DNA of 64,000 bases from Phlegmacium glaucopus (taxonomy: Eukaryota; Basidiomycota; Agaricomycetes; Agaricales; Cortinariaceae). The notes under the pieces are model-generated. The model ran no database searches, had not been told where the DNA came from, and saw nothing but the letters and a program-made list of their open reading frames with translations. Positions 11,840-24,252 of the stretch are shown one piece after another. The stretch is taken from NCBI GenBank assembly GCA_015039465.1, contig MU130378.1:2557498-2621497 (forward strand), given 5' to 3'. The position numbers were made by a program, and so were the translations under genes. Each line of letters starts with the position of its first letter. The stretch's first letter is position 1.

Positions 11840-12354
11840 TCTGGAAGACGTCGGGTAGAAAGTCAAGGGACTTTATGTCCCATTAGCTTGGGTGGTATAG
11901 CGGCTTATCACAGAACAACAATCCATTCATTTGCTGTACAGGAAGGTTTCGTGAAGTTCCATGCATGCTGCCACACGCCACTAGCCGATAGATAGTAAGT
12001 GACAGGGACTCCGAGTAGGTAGAAACAATTGTTAGTATAATTAAAAAAGATGTCGAGATGTATAAAACTACAAACCCCAGTACTGATGCCAGTGATGGTA
12101 TATGTAGTACCAAGCATGGTCTTTATTGACTCTAACACCCACGACTGCCAAGATGTTCCCAAGGCTGGCGGCAGCATGTTATCGGGGATCAGAAGCATGA
12201 TAAGCGGCAATCTTGTAAGTACCACAGCGACATGTGCACATGGAAAGAATCCAGAACCAATTTCCTTTCGTTGATAACTGGGCAGAAGTACTATCCATGG
12301 GCTCACTAGTGCCTGGGCCTGTACATCTAATTCACCTTGAAAAGCCATTGACAA
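11840..12354 (-). other. Possible remnant of a membrane-protein gene
   Basis: Two overlapping reverse-strand frames (12354-11908 and 12113-11883) are hydrophobic in places, but I could not find a splice pattern or family match that makes one protein. It may be a decayed relative of the neighbouring seven-helix gene or simply 5' intergenic DNA. Confidence 0.2.
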
Positions 12355-12526
12355 TTCAAATCAGGGTGATCTGGACCGTGGGAATGATCCGGCAATGCTG
12401 TAATAATGCCGCTTCTTACCTCGGTCCACACCGTGCTATATATAATCCGTTCTAAACCTAATATATAGCTCGCCAGTCGCTGATATCCCGCCGTAGGACC
12501 CACCTAAATTACCCACCAACCGCAAT

Positions 12527-15454
12527 ATGAGTCCTGACGGCGGAGACGCGAAGACGAATTATGTCCGTCCCAGCCTGGGCGTCGTCCAAAGCAAAGCCAA
12601 GTCGTTTGATCACCCTCTGGATCCGTTATCCCCTGAAGAAGTACGTCTTGACACTTATCTCACTCCTTAGCCTAATTGTCATCATCGCAGATTGCCACCG
12701 TCGCCCTGTCAATCCGCCATCATATTGCCGTCAACACAGATCTCAAAGCTATCAAGTTTATTACATGTACTCTACTTCCTCCACCAAAGAAAGCCGTCCT
12801 TGCATACCTGGGCATTCCACTTAGTCCTGGAGGAAAACCAGAGACTCCAATCCCTATCGTGAGAAAGGCTGAAGTTGACGTGAGTTGGCTATAAATATTG
12901 TCCACAGCTTAGCCTGATCTTGATCGGCGGCGAGAAAGTTTTTAGACGTTGTGGGCGGGTGCGCGATTCTTTTTAAATCTAAAAATAACATGCTAATCCT
13001 CTCGCCTTTCCAGTCGCGTTTACAACGTCATTCTTTCTTTTAATGAGCTCAAAGGCAAATGGATTGTTGATTCCTGGAATCTTCTTCCTGAACAACTACA
13101 TCCTCAAATATCTGTTGAGGAGTTGATCGCTTGTGAGGTGGTTGTGAAAAACAATCCACTGATCCAGGCCTTGGCAAAAGACGTCGGTGCGTTTACAGAA
13201 ACGATTGATATATGAAATTTAGAAATATTTATTTTTTGATGGCAGGAGTTTTACCTGAGCAAATATTTTGTGATGGCTGGTCAATAGGTTATGATGAAAG
13301 ATTTCCTCAACAACGTCGTGTACAGCAAGCCCTCATGTTCGCACGATTTTCCGAACACGATAATCTTTATGCTCATCCCCTTGTGAACTATATACTACAT
13401 TTGTATTATCGCGAAAAGTGTCACTCATCTGTGTCGATAGGACTTTGTACCAATCGTGGATGCCAATTCACAAGAGGTGCTTCATGTCGGCAAGTCGTTT
13501 CTTTCGATATTAAAAACCACTAACCTGACATTCCCGATCCTAGACTTCCCCCCACACTACCATCGCTCTGCGGACGGCTCCGTTAAACTTAGTACAGACA
13601 CCACCAGGCCGCCGGCACTTACTGACGATGCTCTGGCCGCCTCTAAACGTGAGCGCATACCTCCACCTCGTCGCGCCTGGGATTTTCTCCCAGATTTGAT
13701 GGCGCAAACGGAGGAAGGTGGATACCAACCTAGAACAGACGTGAAGCCTTTGCATGTTGTACAACCAGAAGGTGTTAGCTTCAAGATGAATGGACATGTC
13801 TTGGAATGGCAGAATTGGAAGATGCATATTGGTAAATATGTTCGACATTTATTTAAATTGAGGTCAAAGTTGCTCAATGATTTTTTTTCTGGTAGCTTTC
13901 ACGCACCGAGAAGGAATTGCCTTGTCTACCATCACCTATAATGATCATGGAGAAGTCAGACCAATTATGTACCGTCTATCACTGGCGGAAATGGTCGTTC
14001 CATATGGGGCTCCGGAAAGCCCACACCCAAGAAAATTCGCCTTTGATTCGTGAGTCACGAATATATTTATGAATATCTATCTGATAATTTATACAGAGGT
14101 GAATATGGCATGGGTACAATGGCAAATGAGCTATCCTTAGGGTGTGACTGCTTGGGACAAATCCATTACTTGGTGCGTTGACGTCGCTACTTGGTATCTA
14201 TGGAAGCTGAGCACAAAACGCCACACAGCCTGGCGCGTTTATCGCACATGATGGTAGTGCTATCGTAATCAAGAATGTCATCTGCATACATGAAGAGGAT
14301 TCTGGTGTACTTTGGAAGCATACCGATTATCGTCCCAATGGAAGATCTCAAACTGTGAGAAGAAGGCGATTGGTAGTCAGTATGGTTTGCACACTTGCAA
14401 ATTACGGTGAGCGAGGGCCTTTTCTCTGTGATACCCATATCTAAAAAAAAAAAAATTTCGTTGATGCCAGAGTATATTTGGAACTACTTTTTCTACCAGG
14501 ATGGAAGCATCGAATTCGAGATCCGTCTTACGGGCATATTGTCAGTTTATGTGGCAAAGGATAACGAACCCACCCCATTTGGCGTAAAGGTCGCGCCCAA
14601 TATCAACGCCCAATATCATCAACACATGTTCAGCATCCGCGTAGACCCAATGATCGATGGCTTGAAGAACTCAGTTGTAGAAACGGATATAGTCGCCTTG
14701 CCCAATGCCCCAACTGACTCCTCAGATAACTTTGCTGGAAACGCCTTCATCACTCAGGACACAGTCATCAAAGCGGAAAGCGGAAGGGCGTATGATTATG
14801 ATAAGGAACGTAGATGGCGTATCATCAATTCCGAAAGGAAACATTATAGTTCTGGCAACGCAGTTGGTTATACACTTGGTGTGAAAGGAGGTGCTACCCC
14901 AATGATGGTACGCCCAGATTCTTGGGCGACGAAGAGAGCTAGTTTCTTGAAGAAGACCGTTTGGGTGTGCCGAGATGTTGAGGCTGAGGATAGTGGAACT
15001 CAGAGGATGTGGCCGGCTGGTAAATACGTCCCTCAGACAAGGAAAGAGCCGAAAGATTCGGTTGGATCGTGGGTCGAAGGTGAAATGAATGTTGAGGATG
15101 AAGATATCTTGGTTTATTTGACAATCGGTAAGAATTACAGTCGTGGTATTCCTATTAAATATTTGGAGAGCATAACTAATTTTTTTATCCCAGGGACAAC
15201 CCATATCCCTCGCCCAGAGGACTGGCCTGTGTAAGTTCGATCTATTATTACAATAGACCCCATTACTGAGTAATTGACTGTCATACAGCATGCCAGTCGA
15301 ACATTTGACTGTGTCATTCAAGCCCAATTCGTTCTTCAAGGCCAACCCAAGTATGGATGTCCCCGGAATCAGGGACCCGCTGAGTGCCCCTGCATTCGAC
15401 GGTTCAAATTCAACTACGACTCACAATGGTCAAGCACCTTCAAGTTGTCATTGA
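12527..15454 (+). CDS. Copper amine oxidase (primary-amine oxidase)
   Basis: Oxidises primary amines to aldehydes with H2O2 and NH3, using copper and a self-made topaquinone. Thirteen exons, all in phase: 12527-12640, 12691-12879, 12939-12958, 13014-13186, 13246-13382, 13441-13489, 13544-13831, 13896-14049, 14097-14172, 14229-14406, 14471-15127, 15194-15230, 15289-15454; 745 residues, normal for the family. The topaquinone site is TLANYEY, split by an intron just after the modified Tyr. Copper ligands are the HQH of NINAQYHQHMFS and the His of GTTHIPRPEDWP; the catalytic Asp follows YAHPL at the start of exon 6. The product appears complete and active. There is no signal peptide, so it is probably intracellular. 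Oddities: a 20-bp micro-exon (FLDVVGG) and a GC-AG intron at 13490-13543. Confidence 0.95.
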
Positions 15455-16340
15455 TGTTGATTGATACCTGGAAATTTTGGAACACACGCAGAACTTGAAT
15501 TCGCAATCCATATCGACAGATTTTGTAGCTACCTCACATAAATGGTTCTCCAACATATGCATGTATCAATAGTGTATTTACTTGGAATGCACAGTCGGGT
15601 CTCGATTACAAAGTTACTGAACGATCGGTGATCCTAACGGTACAGTCGTGGACAAGGCAGAGCTAGCGCTTATTTTGCTCAACCCGACTCCAGAAATGGT
15701 CGAAATACATGATAATGATAAGATCTACATGAGCCGATCTACGAAATAGCAATTGGCTCCTTTCGAGTAGCCGAGTCTAATTCTGTGGCAAAATAAAATG
15801 GATTCATAAGTTTAGAGGACCGGAAAAAAAGACTAATCTTATCTCATCATCACGCCCTTTTGAAAGCAAGAACGAAGTTCCAGATTCTTGTCTGCCAGAC
15901 GTCATTCAGAGATTTATTGATTGATCTTGAAGCTTGAAGGTTTATTGATGGCTCACAAGAAGGGCTGCTTGAGTTGTGCACAAACAAAAGAGTCATAGAT
16001 TTGTCTGTCTCAGAAGCGGCTGAAAGCTCTCGAAGCTAGAGCGAAGGCCAAATAGACGAGATTACCTGTGCAAGGAGGCGATAGATCGAAAATTTGGCGC
16101 CACCCCAAAAAAGCGATTAGGATTTTAGGCGAACACAGTCGGTTTGATGTAAAAAAGAATTCTTCGCCCCCTAGTTTGCGTTGCGTGTTCACGACTGTAA
16201 GGCGTTCTATGGTATAAAGTCGTGTCCAAAATCTGCACGATTATCATCTGGCTAGTATGTCTGTAGTATGTAATTTTATTCCCTTCTAATGCTCCATTAA
16301 TTCATAGGCCAATCGGAAACTTTAGCTAATAGCTGTCAAA
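15455..16340. other. Intergenic DNA between convergent genes
   Basis: The 3' flanks of the amine oxidase and of the following reverse-strand gene. Only short, unconvincing frames; no repeat or RNA gene recognised. Confidence 0.5.
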
Positions 16341-18461
16341 CTACCTCCGCGAAAAGTCTTCGGATTCCCCTCTCCATGCATGACGAGATCTGGGTCTAGG
16401 CGTCAAAGGTATAAATGTGCTCGGTTCACGAATAGAAGCAGGAACTGGCTGAGAAAATTCTGTAGTAGTATCGAAGAGTTTAGCTAAACGGGACGGAGGA
16501 ATGATATGCCGACTTGGATGAGGCATTGGTGTTGAAGGAACACTAGTGTCTTTGATAGGCGAGTCATGTCGACGGTTGCGCAGAATAATAGAACTGTAAC
16601 CCGCTTGAGAATGATTACCCACAGAGGATGCTCGACGATGTCGACCAAATCCATCTTCGTTGACGCTTTCAACTGCAGTTCGCGTACGATGACCACTTGT
16701 TCCATTATGGATCCCCGGCGTTCGACTGTTCGCAGTCTTATAGCCATCTTGCTGGCGCGTTCCATACGACTGGACACGTCTATGCAGACTCCATCCATGA
16801 CTTTTACCTCCAAACGCCGAATGACTAACACGAGTATCGGTTTTATTTGCTGTTAAAGCACATGGAGATACTACCGGAGTACCAGGAGGTTGGAGTTTCT
16901 CAGCGGATAGCTTCGAAGCAACACCTTTTTTAAAAACATGCATGACATTAATCCTTTTGCCTTGCGCAGGTAGCAACAATTCAGGCGAGCATGAGAAAGT
17001 CAAAGGAGTCAACATCTTTTCGCCTTCGATGACTCTTCCAGAAACCTCAATTCGGCGATCGTCAACGAGATACTCGAACTGCCATGAGAGTTTCTGAACT
17101 TGCCCCCCTTCATGGTCTGCAGAAGAGATTTCATGTCCATGAACAACATATACTCCGTTGCACTTGAGGGTTAAATGGGCCTGTCTGGAAACGTAGTCGT
17201 GCGTTTCTTGATCATTTGTGGTAACGCGTCTCAAGATGGGAGGAGTCTCGAAAGCTGCGTGATGGAAATGGAAAGATCGCCTTGTGATCGGCCTGAACTG
17301 AGCCATTGCTGGACCAGGAGTTTGTGGCTCTAATGAGGTCCGAAGGTGCACAATTCCTGATAGTTTGAAAGAGGGCTGAGCCGCTCTGAATCCTTCTTGG
17401 TCGACTAGAACTTGAACAGTGATGTCTTTGAGCCAAGCAAAATCTTCTTTAGATTGACGAAAATGCTTCGGGTGAGAGGTATCAACCTGGTGGTTTGATT
17501 TATGCCTCTGGTGTTCACGACATACTCGTGGTAGGCTTGGAGGAGGAGAGGCTGCGACGAAGTTCATACCACTGTCTGTGAGGATGCCACGACGAGTAAC
17601 AGGTGATGTCAAGGTTTGTTTGTCGATCTGAGTTCCATTTTCTGGAGATATAATTTCTGGAAAACCATAGTCTTGTTGTTGAGGGGAGCTCAACTGCTGT
17701 GAGTGTATCCAAGTGACAGTTCTGTCTGATGCTGTTCTATCCAGCTTTTCAGGTGTTTCGGACGGTTCATGAGTTCTGCCCTCGTAAGTGCTAACATCGC
17801 CTGCGCCAGTTCTCACCGACAGGAATACTGGGGTTTTCTCAACGCCAGAAAGATCAAGTCCAGGAGCGGGAGCTTTGACTGTCTCAGAGGAAGCCTGACT
17901 CGTAAGAGCTACAAGAGCGACAGTGTCAGGTAAAGCTTTGCCGGAGGATGCTCTTGAGTGGTGTCTCGTAAACATAGGACGCCTTTCGTAGTCTACGGTG
18001 CTTGAAATCCCAGTACACAAAGGCGTTTCTCCACATAACTTGAGATTTGCACGCCGTGGCCCAAACGTACCCACAGAAGCTAGGGTATCGAAACTTCCAG
18101 AAGCATGAAAGGAGTCCATATCACTCTGAGATTCAACACGGCTGTTGCTATGAGAGGGAACTTGGGTTCGCTTGAAGTCAGGACTCCGAATACCACCAGG
18201 ACAGTTAGAAGAAGCGTAGCTATCTCGATTGGGTACCGAAACATTCGCAGTTGGCGTTGGGGTAAGAGGACGTCCATCTATAGTATATGCATCATCAAAA
18301 AGGACTACAGGAATATCGCCCGAGGACCATGTGAATGTCAGCTGAGAAGGGGTCAAGATCGGAGATGGCGGGTTGAGGGAAGAAAGCGCAGCAAGAGCAG
18401 ATGAAGAAGGCTTGATATGAAATGAAGCGTCGTCAAGCTCGTCTCGTGGGAAGTCATCCAT
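16341..18461 (-). CDS. Large Ser/Pro-rich orphan protein
   Basis: Uninterrupted frame of 706 residues from ATG at 18461 (MDDFPRDELDD); an upstream in-frame ATG at 18482 would add seven hydrophobic residues. Residues about 340-520 look like a folded, mainly beta domain (DFAWLKDITVQVLVDQEGF through KKGVASKLSAEKL) with a conserved-looking HGHEISSADHEGG. The flanks are long, Ser/Thr/Pro-rich and probably disordered, with basic patches near the C-terminus. Being intron-free in this size class is unusual beside its intron-rich neighbours. I do not recognise the family; it resembles fungus-specific proteins that combine one conserved core with disordered arms. Confidence 0.7.
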   Translation of the reverse strand: MDDFPRDELDDASFHIKPSSSALAALSSLNPPSPILTPSQLTFTWSSGDIPVVLFDDAYTIDGRPLTPTPTANVSVPNRDSYASSNCPGGIRSPDFKRTQVPSHSNSRVESQSDMDSFHASGSFDTLASVGTFGPRRANLKLCGETPLCTGISSTVDYERRPMFTRHHSRASSGKALPDTVALVALTSQASSETVKAPAPGLDLSGVEKTPVFLSVRTGAGDVSTYEGRTHEPSETPEKLDRTASDRTVTWIHSQQLSSPQQQDYGFPEIISPENGTQIDKQTLTSPVTRRGILTDSGMNFVAASPPPSLPRVCREHQRHKSNHQVDTSHPKHFRQSKEDFAWLKDITVQVLVDQEGFRAAQPSFKLSGIVHLRTSLEPQTPGPAMAQFRPITRRSFHFHHAAFETPPILRRVTTNDQETHDYVSRQAHLTLKCNGVYVVHGHEISSADHEGGQVQKLSWQFEYLVDDRRIEVSGRVIEGEKMLTPLTFSCSPELLLPAQGKRINVMHVFKKGVASKLSAEKLQPPGTPVVSPCALTANKTDTRVSHSAFGGKSHGWSLHRRVQSYGTRQQDGYKTANSRTPGIHNGTSGHRTRTAVESVNEDGFGRHRRASSVGNHSQAGYSSIILRNRRHDSPIKDTSVPSTPMPHPSRHIIPPSRLAKLFDTTTEFSQPVPASIREPSTFIPLTPRPRSRHAWRGESEDFSRR

Positions 18462-18632
18462 GGCGACAAACAATGATATCACTGCAGATTGAGAAGGTGA
18501 GTTTCGGTGGGGCGATCGAGAGTTACAACAGTGGTGACTAAATAAATAGACAGTATCAGTTCAACAGAATTCTTCTAATGAACAACGTAGTTTGTACGTA
18601 TGTCGGTATCTAGTACTATTTTCGTTTCCAAG

Positions 18633-21102
18633 TTAGAGGTACCTCTTGACCTTCATTTCTTTCGTCTCCACCCTCTTCCAGTTCTTGAGCAAACAATAAT
18701 CCCCGAACTCGTTCCTACTCCGCCAGTGCTCACCAGGAAGCCAAAAGATGCGAGTAAGAAGGAAAGAATGTCTAGCGTCCAAGAAGGGATAGCAGGCTAC
18801 TCTTTCCCATGTTTCGTCCATGATTGCGTAGCGCGGCTCCAAGGCTGAAGAAATAGGGTGGAGAGGGAAGTCGAGGTCGATGAGGTAGTCGCATTCTTCT
18901 ACGGGAACCTAGATAATTTGTTTATTATCGTTGGCTTTATTTAAAGTTAAAAAGAGATGGAAATGCTCAACGCACGTAATGTGATGGATCCTCTTTGTTC
19001 AAATCATTCAAATCGTCAGGGACATAACTTGTCTGAGGCTTGAGCCACCACTTCTTTGCCAGGCCCACAAGGACGTCATTTCCTTCGCTACTTGAACTCT
19101 GTGATTTCTCCGTTTCAAAATGCCTAGGCAACATCCCATCAAACTCGCTTTTGACAAACTCCACTTGAACGCCGGACGGAATAAGGTAATTTCCAGGGAA
19201 ACGGTACCATTCCTTTCCTAAACACAACTTCAAGTCGAATTCTTTGACTGGCGACAGGTCAATTGGAGGTTTGTCATCCTCCAGCATGCTCTCAGGATAG
19301 ATAGGCAGTAGATCACTGGCGTTAAGCAAACGAGGGATCTCAGTGTGCTGAAAGTCGAATGCGAGGGTCAAAGGGGCGTGGTAATAATGCCAGAGTGCCA
19401 AAATACGAGAGACAGAGATAAATGCAGAGGTGACGACGACTGAGAACGTGAAGTTCCTGAAGAGTAAGGATTGAGATGCCTACAATTTGAAGGATATAAA
19501 TGCCAGGACACATAACGAATAGTTTTTGAATAACTCACCCTGTATGGTGAATTCGTGACTTTGATGAAGGCAATTTCCAACCACCCTCGCATAAGGTATA
19601 AGGCAACCGCAGCGTTGAAGCATAATAAAGGGTACGCTGGAAACATGAAACGTTCTTCTTTATGGGGTTGCGAACTAAGAATGCCAAACCACAAATACAA
19701 TGGAGCAAGTCTGAGACCCAACAAGGTGAATGGCGAGCTTTGGTTCGATGTGGGATTGCCTAGTCCCAATCTTTTGCGGTCAATGATATAAGTGACGCCC
19801 AATGCAGGAAGTGAGAAAAAAGCCAGAGGCAAAATGCAGTTGAAGTTGAGGACGAGGTTGTTAAAATAGAAGTCCCAGGGGGCGGTGCCATATAGGTCTG
19901 GACCGCGTTCTGACCCACCGAAGATATTGTAACGTACAATATTCCATGGGATGATGACGAGTTTTCCATATGCAAGGCTATCTATACCAATGACGGGAAT
20001 CTGTACAACGAGAACATTTGGAGGTTTAGATTTGGTGAAAGGAAGGGCTTTAAGAACGTACGAAAATAAGCAAAGCTGCGAGACCAGCCACAAACAATCG
20101 CGTCCAACGTTGAACCATCCAGGATATTTTAGTTTCAGGGGCTACCCAGTCTGTACCGTATACGAAAAGTTCTTCGAACACGAATGGCAAAGCTAGAGCT
20201 AAAGCAAACGGCCACCCTACAATACCCCCGGAGGCGAAGATCAGGGTGGTAGCTAGGGTCCGATGATTATTTTGCGAGCTAGAGGGCGTAAACGCATAAG
20301 AAAAGGCTAGAGTAGAGGTATACATGGCGAATGAGGATGGCAGGAAAGCTGATGACACAAGCAGCAGGAGATCAGTTTTCATGCATTGGTGGATAGTATA
20401 ACGAGATACGAACACGTAGAAGCGCTCCACATCCCAGCGCTAAAGAACATCATGAAGAAATAATAACGGCCGACGCGGTCATTAATTTTGTCGGCTACAG
20501 TTCTGTAGAATTTGGCTTCCACGAAAGATGATATTATTGCCAGAAAGATACGGACGGCAAAGAACCCTGCTCTCTATCAAAACTCAAGTTACAACGAGTT
20601 GCGATGATGAAAAGTGAAACGCACTTTATCGCCAGCGGCCAACAGCTCTCCAACACGAGGAGGAAGGTAATGCAATAAAATGTAGGCCCAACTCCTCAGA
20701 GCGAATTTTGGGGATAACTCCCATGTTTGGAAACCATATCCCTGTCCTAGGAAGTGTAGAGGCTCCCAGAAATTGTACACTAATAAAACGGGATCAATAC
20801 GGAAAGACAGACTTTGCAGTAAACGGGGCCCACCTTCGTCGCAGTCGTTAATATTAGAGTACATGGCCCCCGCAATGCGTATAAGAAGGAGAAGGCGAAG
20901 GGCTAGAGAAAAGCCGGGAGTCCATGGTCGACGTTGTGCTCTGTATAATTCATAGGTAAATGACACGGAATTCGAGTTCAAGTTTCTACCTCCGAAGTCG
21001 GTCTTGTAGGATACCTGTATTACGAGCAGCTGGCGCCGGTGTTGACTTTTCCGGGACGTTTGTTGGTCTTCGAAAGCGTAGATTTTGCGTTCGAGACGAC
21101 AT
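18633..21102 (-). CDS. ALG9: ALG9-type alpha-1,2-mannosyltransferase (GT22)
   Basis: ER-membrane enzyme that adds alpha-1,2-linked mannose from dolichyl-phosphate mannose to the lipid-linked oligosaccharide used for N-glycosylation. Eight exons, all phases agreeing: 21102-21015, 20938-20834, 20779-20625, 20573-20414, 20348-20062, 20000-19539, 19479-18976, 18908-18633; 678 residues. Family hallmarks are NFWEPLHFLGQGYGFQTWE near the N-terminus (GT22 luminal loop, with the preceding acidic Asp), PSSFAMYTSTLAFSYAF, GPDLYGTAPWDFYF, and the HKEERFMFPAYPLLC motif. Many hydrophobic segments fit a polytopic protein. The exon 4 to 5 donor (GTTCGT) is weak and was chosen because it keeps frame. The last exon ends in a luminal-type tail. 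Transcribed divergently from the next gene across about 250 bp. Confidence 0.92.
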
Positions 21103-21354
21103 TCAGGAAGAGACAGCAGCAAGATCTGCACGTGATACATACGCGTGGTTTCTGATCCGCCTGCGGAAGATGTGACGAGTGGTAACGGCGGCGTTGCTGG
21201 TTCTGACCAGATAAGGATGTGGTATTGCTTCTTCCAGAGTTTGAGGAATGTCTGTTGTGACGTTACTTGGTATCTCCCAGATCGAGAGTCTGCTCATTGA
21301 TTTCTGTCTCCTCTTGTTTTCACTCTCCCAACATCCCCCCATCCTGCTCCTCTC
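21103..21354. promoter_or_regulatory. Shared divergent promoter region
   Basis: Only 252 bp separate the ALG9 start (21102, minus) from the membrane-protein start (21355, plus), so both promoters must lie here or overlap the 5' UTRs. A reverse-strand frame crosses it but is probably 5' UTR. Confidence 0.5.
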
Positions 21355-23438
21355 ATGGACCCACATTCAAAAGACTCCATTGAAACGGCGGACCATTTCA
21401 TCTATGTCACTCAAGTATACTTTTGTGGTACGTACTCATTTCACCTAAACCAACCACCTCTTGGAACTCATCCGAGGATTTTATAGCCATGTGTACGGCG
21501 CTAACGTTTCCTTCTCTGTTCTCTCACTTTTTCTGACGCACGTCTTTTTGACCTATAGATGCGGTGGTTTTATGGGACTGGATCATCAGTCTCCCAAGAG
21601 AATATCGCTTTGTGCGTTCTCCTCATGCCCCTCAGTTTTCTCTTTTTTACTTTTTACTTAGGTATGGAGAACTCATTGGACTCCAGTCAAGATAGCGTAT
21701 CTCTTCTGCCGGTAAGTTTATGCGACGTTTTGATCATCTCTTACATACACAAGTTCATCTGCTTAGTTACTGGGTTATCACTGTTGTACCCTACTTGCTC
21801 TATTGCTTCGTCGTTGACCATTCAAGGGAAACATGCGAAAAAATTTACAAGGTGGGGGTTCTCCTCGTTCGGTTGAAATCAAGTTCTAACCATTCTCTCA
21901 TTCAAGATCCCAGTGGCTCTTGCTATGTGGAATCAAGTTGGGTCCGAGTGTAGGTTTTTTCGCCAATTCGAAAACTGAACTTAGCGCTGAGGTCATATCA
22001 GCCGTCCTCCTCATACGCACATATGCGTTTTTCAGCAGGAATATATACATCCTTTGGTTCTTAGTTTCAGCCTTATCTGGGGTTGTAGCATACCAGCTCT
22101 ATGTGGATACAACACAGATGCTCTGTATGTTCCTTTTCCCTTGATGTATTCCTCACATTGAACGAATATCCTCGTTTAGTGTTGCCTTTCTTCAAACCCG
22201 TACGCACTAATTTTATTCACGGCTTGTTTTTTTTGCTTATCAGTCGCAGGATAAGGGTCCGTGTTTTCCAATGTCGAAACCGCATTCAGCCCATTTGCTC
22301 GGTAAGCTACTTGTAACTAAATTCACCTCGTTTTGGTCACTGATAACATGAGTCATCGATGAATAGGCTTTTTCGTAAGTATACCTTATTTTTGAAGCGA
22401 TAAGCAAAAAACGACTCGGATTCCCTTCATAGATCGCACCCCTCCTTTTTGATACCGTCATAACTTTTATGACCGTCTGGAAGGCGTTCAACATCCGCCG
22501 GCGTAATGGTGGCCCCAACAGTCGTTTGATTCAGACTTTCCTTCGAGAGGGTTAGTCATTTGATCCCTCATCTGTTGCGTAATGCCGTCTCATATTGTCC
22601 ATAGGTGTTTTCTACTATATTTTGATTTCCATCGCAAACTTGGTACGCATATTATTTATAAAGCATCAATCGACTGAATTGATCGATTTTGTCCCCAGAT
22701 CAACGGCGTTTTTTACCTCCAGTACGTTCTTCTCGTTCCGTGCGAGATTAACTTCTGAGTTTTCTGACTGGCTTGTATCCATCACATCACCCAGACCGCG
22801 TCAGGTCATTTCAGCTATCAATATCCCATTGAGCGTTATGCTCGGACCGGTACTTGCTTGCCGTTTGGTGCGCATATATTGACTTTTTCTTTGGAAACGG
22901 GTTCTTACTTAACATTTACCAGATTCTTGACCTCCGCGAGCGTGGCTCTGAGACTGTTTCCCATTCAGAGGGTACTGGTATAGCCGCATTTGCCACAAAA
23001 TCGATTACCCAGCAAGGATCTCCCTATACCCCTCCGGGTCAACGAACTAAAAATCACGGGAGTCGTTTTGGACGTGGCCATGGTGTTGTCAGTACCGTCA
23101 GCTCCAATGTCGTCCTTACAACCCTTGGAACGATTTATCCAGACCACATGGACATGGACCTCGAACGTGATGTAGTCGAGATGGAAGAGATTCGTTTTGG
23201 ACTCGGGATGGATCTTGGAAGTTTGAGTACCGCCATTGGTGGTGACGATGGCGAGCCTTTGCCGGAAGGCGGGCACCACAGCCATCGGCATGGTGAGAGT
23301 CCTGCTCCCCCTTACAACACTTTGGAGATGGGGTTTAGGGGTGGTAGGAGGACTCCTAGTCTCGATGACCATCGATCTTGCTGCTCGGTGGTGAATGGCA
23401 TTCGAGTCGATATAGAACACTCAACTGCGACAATGTGA
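21355..23438 (+). CDS. DUF6533-like seven-transmembrane protein (14 exons)
   Basis: Exons: 21355-21427, 21559-21611, 21662-21711, 21767-21851, 21907-21947, 21985-22124, 22180-22199, 22244-22301, 22367-22374, 22433-22550, 22605-22642, 22699-22721, 22795-22867, 22923-23438; 431 residues with every phase consistent. The start reads as the DUF6533 pattern (VVLWDWIISLPREYRFVW, then RTHW...KIAYLFCRYW), followed by helices including EVISAVLLIRTYAFFSRN, a Cys-containing loop, and DTVITFMTVWKAFNIRRR. The last exon encodes a cytosolic tail of about 170 residues that is Gly/Ser/His-rich. Orthologous families are widespread in Agaricomycetes and uncharacterised. Exon 9 is only 8 bp and exons 7 and 12 are 20 and 23 bp, so automated gene models are likely to be wrong here. 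Confidence 0.85.
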
Positions 23439-24252
23439 CTTCTGCTCCGAAACGAAGGACGACCAGCTTGATGTTGTATTTCTATTCCTCTCCTCTATTC
23501 CTTTCTTTTACAGCTGGATACGACGCATGATACTCTGAACTTACAGATCGAATGTTTTTCCTGGCCAGGTTCGGGTTTTTCTCATCACTTTTGGTATTCA
23601 AGTCAAGGCCTTCATGCACAACTACAATTTCGTTTCCACTCTTTTGATTCTAATCTCTATAATGATCCTTACCTTCTTGTCCCATAGCCTTTCTTTTCGC
23701 ATATGCATACTCCCCCCAATAACTGTATTATTATTATCATACGTACGTCTAGTTTTCGTCCCCCGCATCATTGGTTAGCTACATTCTGTACCGTTTACGA
23801 GTCTTGTGTTCTCAGGTTCTCTTCCCTTCAATTTTCCATCCCTCCATTGTTTTGATATTAGCAGTTTCGAACCCTATATATTCCTTTCTCCTTTATGTAC
23901 AACAACTTCTACCCTTCTCTCTTATGCCTCTCTGAATCCTTGACTCGCACTCCACTTGTCACATAGCCTACTGTTCCGAATTTTTTGGTGTCTCTCTTCA
24001 TGACCTATCAGATATCCGATACGTACCTATAGCTACCTACATTACATTACATCGCATGAATGAAATTTATTATCCTCGAGTTTTCCGGCGTGACTGTGGG
24101 TATCACGTCATAAAGTGCCCGAAGTAGAATCCAGGTTAGGTGACAACCGCACGGAAGCTGCGGTGCAGGACTTCCGCCACAACCACTCAAAACACGCTGC
24201 TGCAGGCTGCTGCGCGATAGAGGAGGCGGTGTTATCTTGTCCTTGTACCACC
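23439..24252. other. Intergenic DNA, T/C-rich
   Basis: 3' UTR-like pyrimidine-rich sequence after the membrane-protein gene, then the 5' flank of the F-box gene. No gene or repeat recognised. Confidence 0.5.

Noticed and set aside
21103..21366. Reverse-strand frame upstream of the ALG9 start
   Set aside because: Its 3' part overlaps the ALG9 5' UTR in another frame, and it overlaps the first codons of the divergent gene; no conserved motif.
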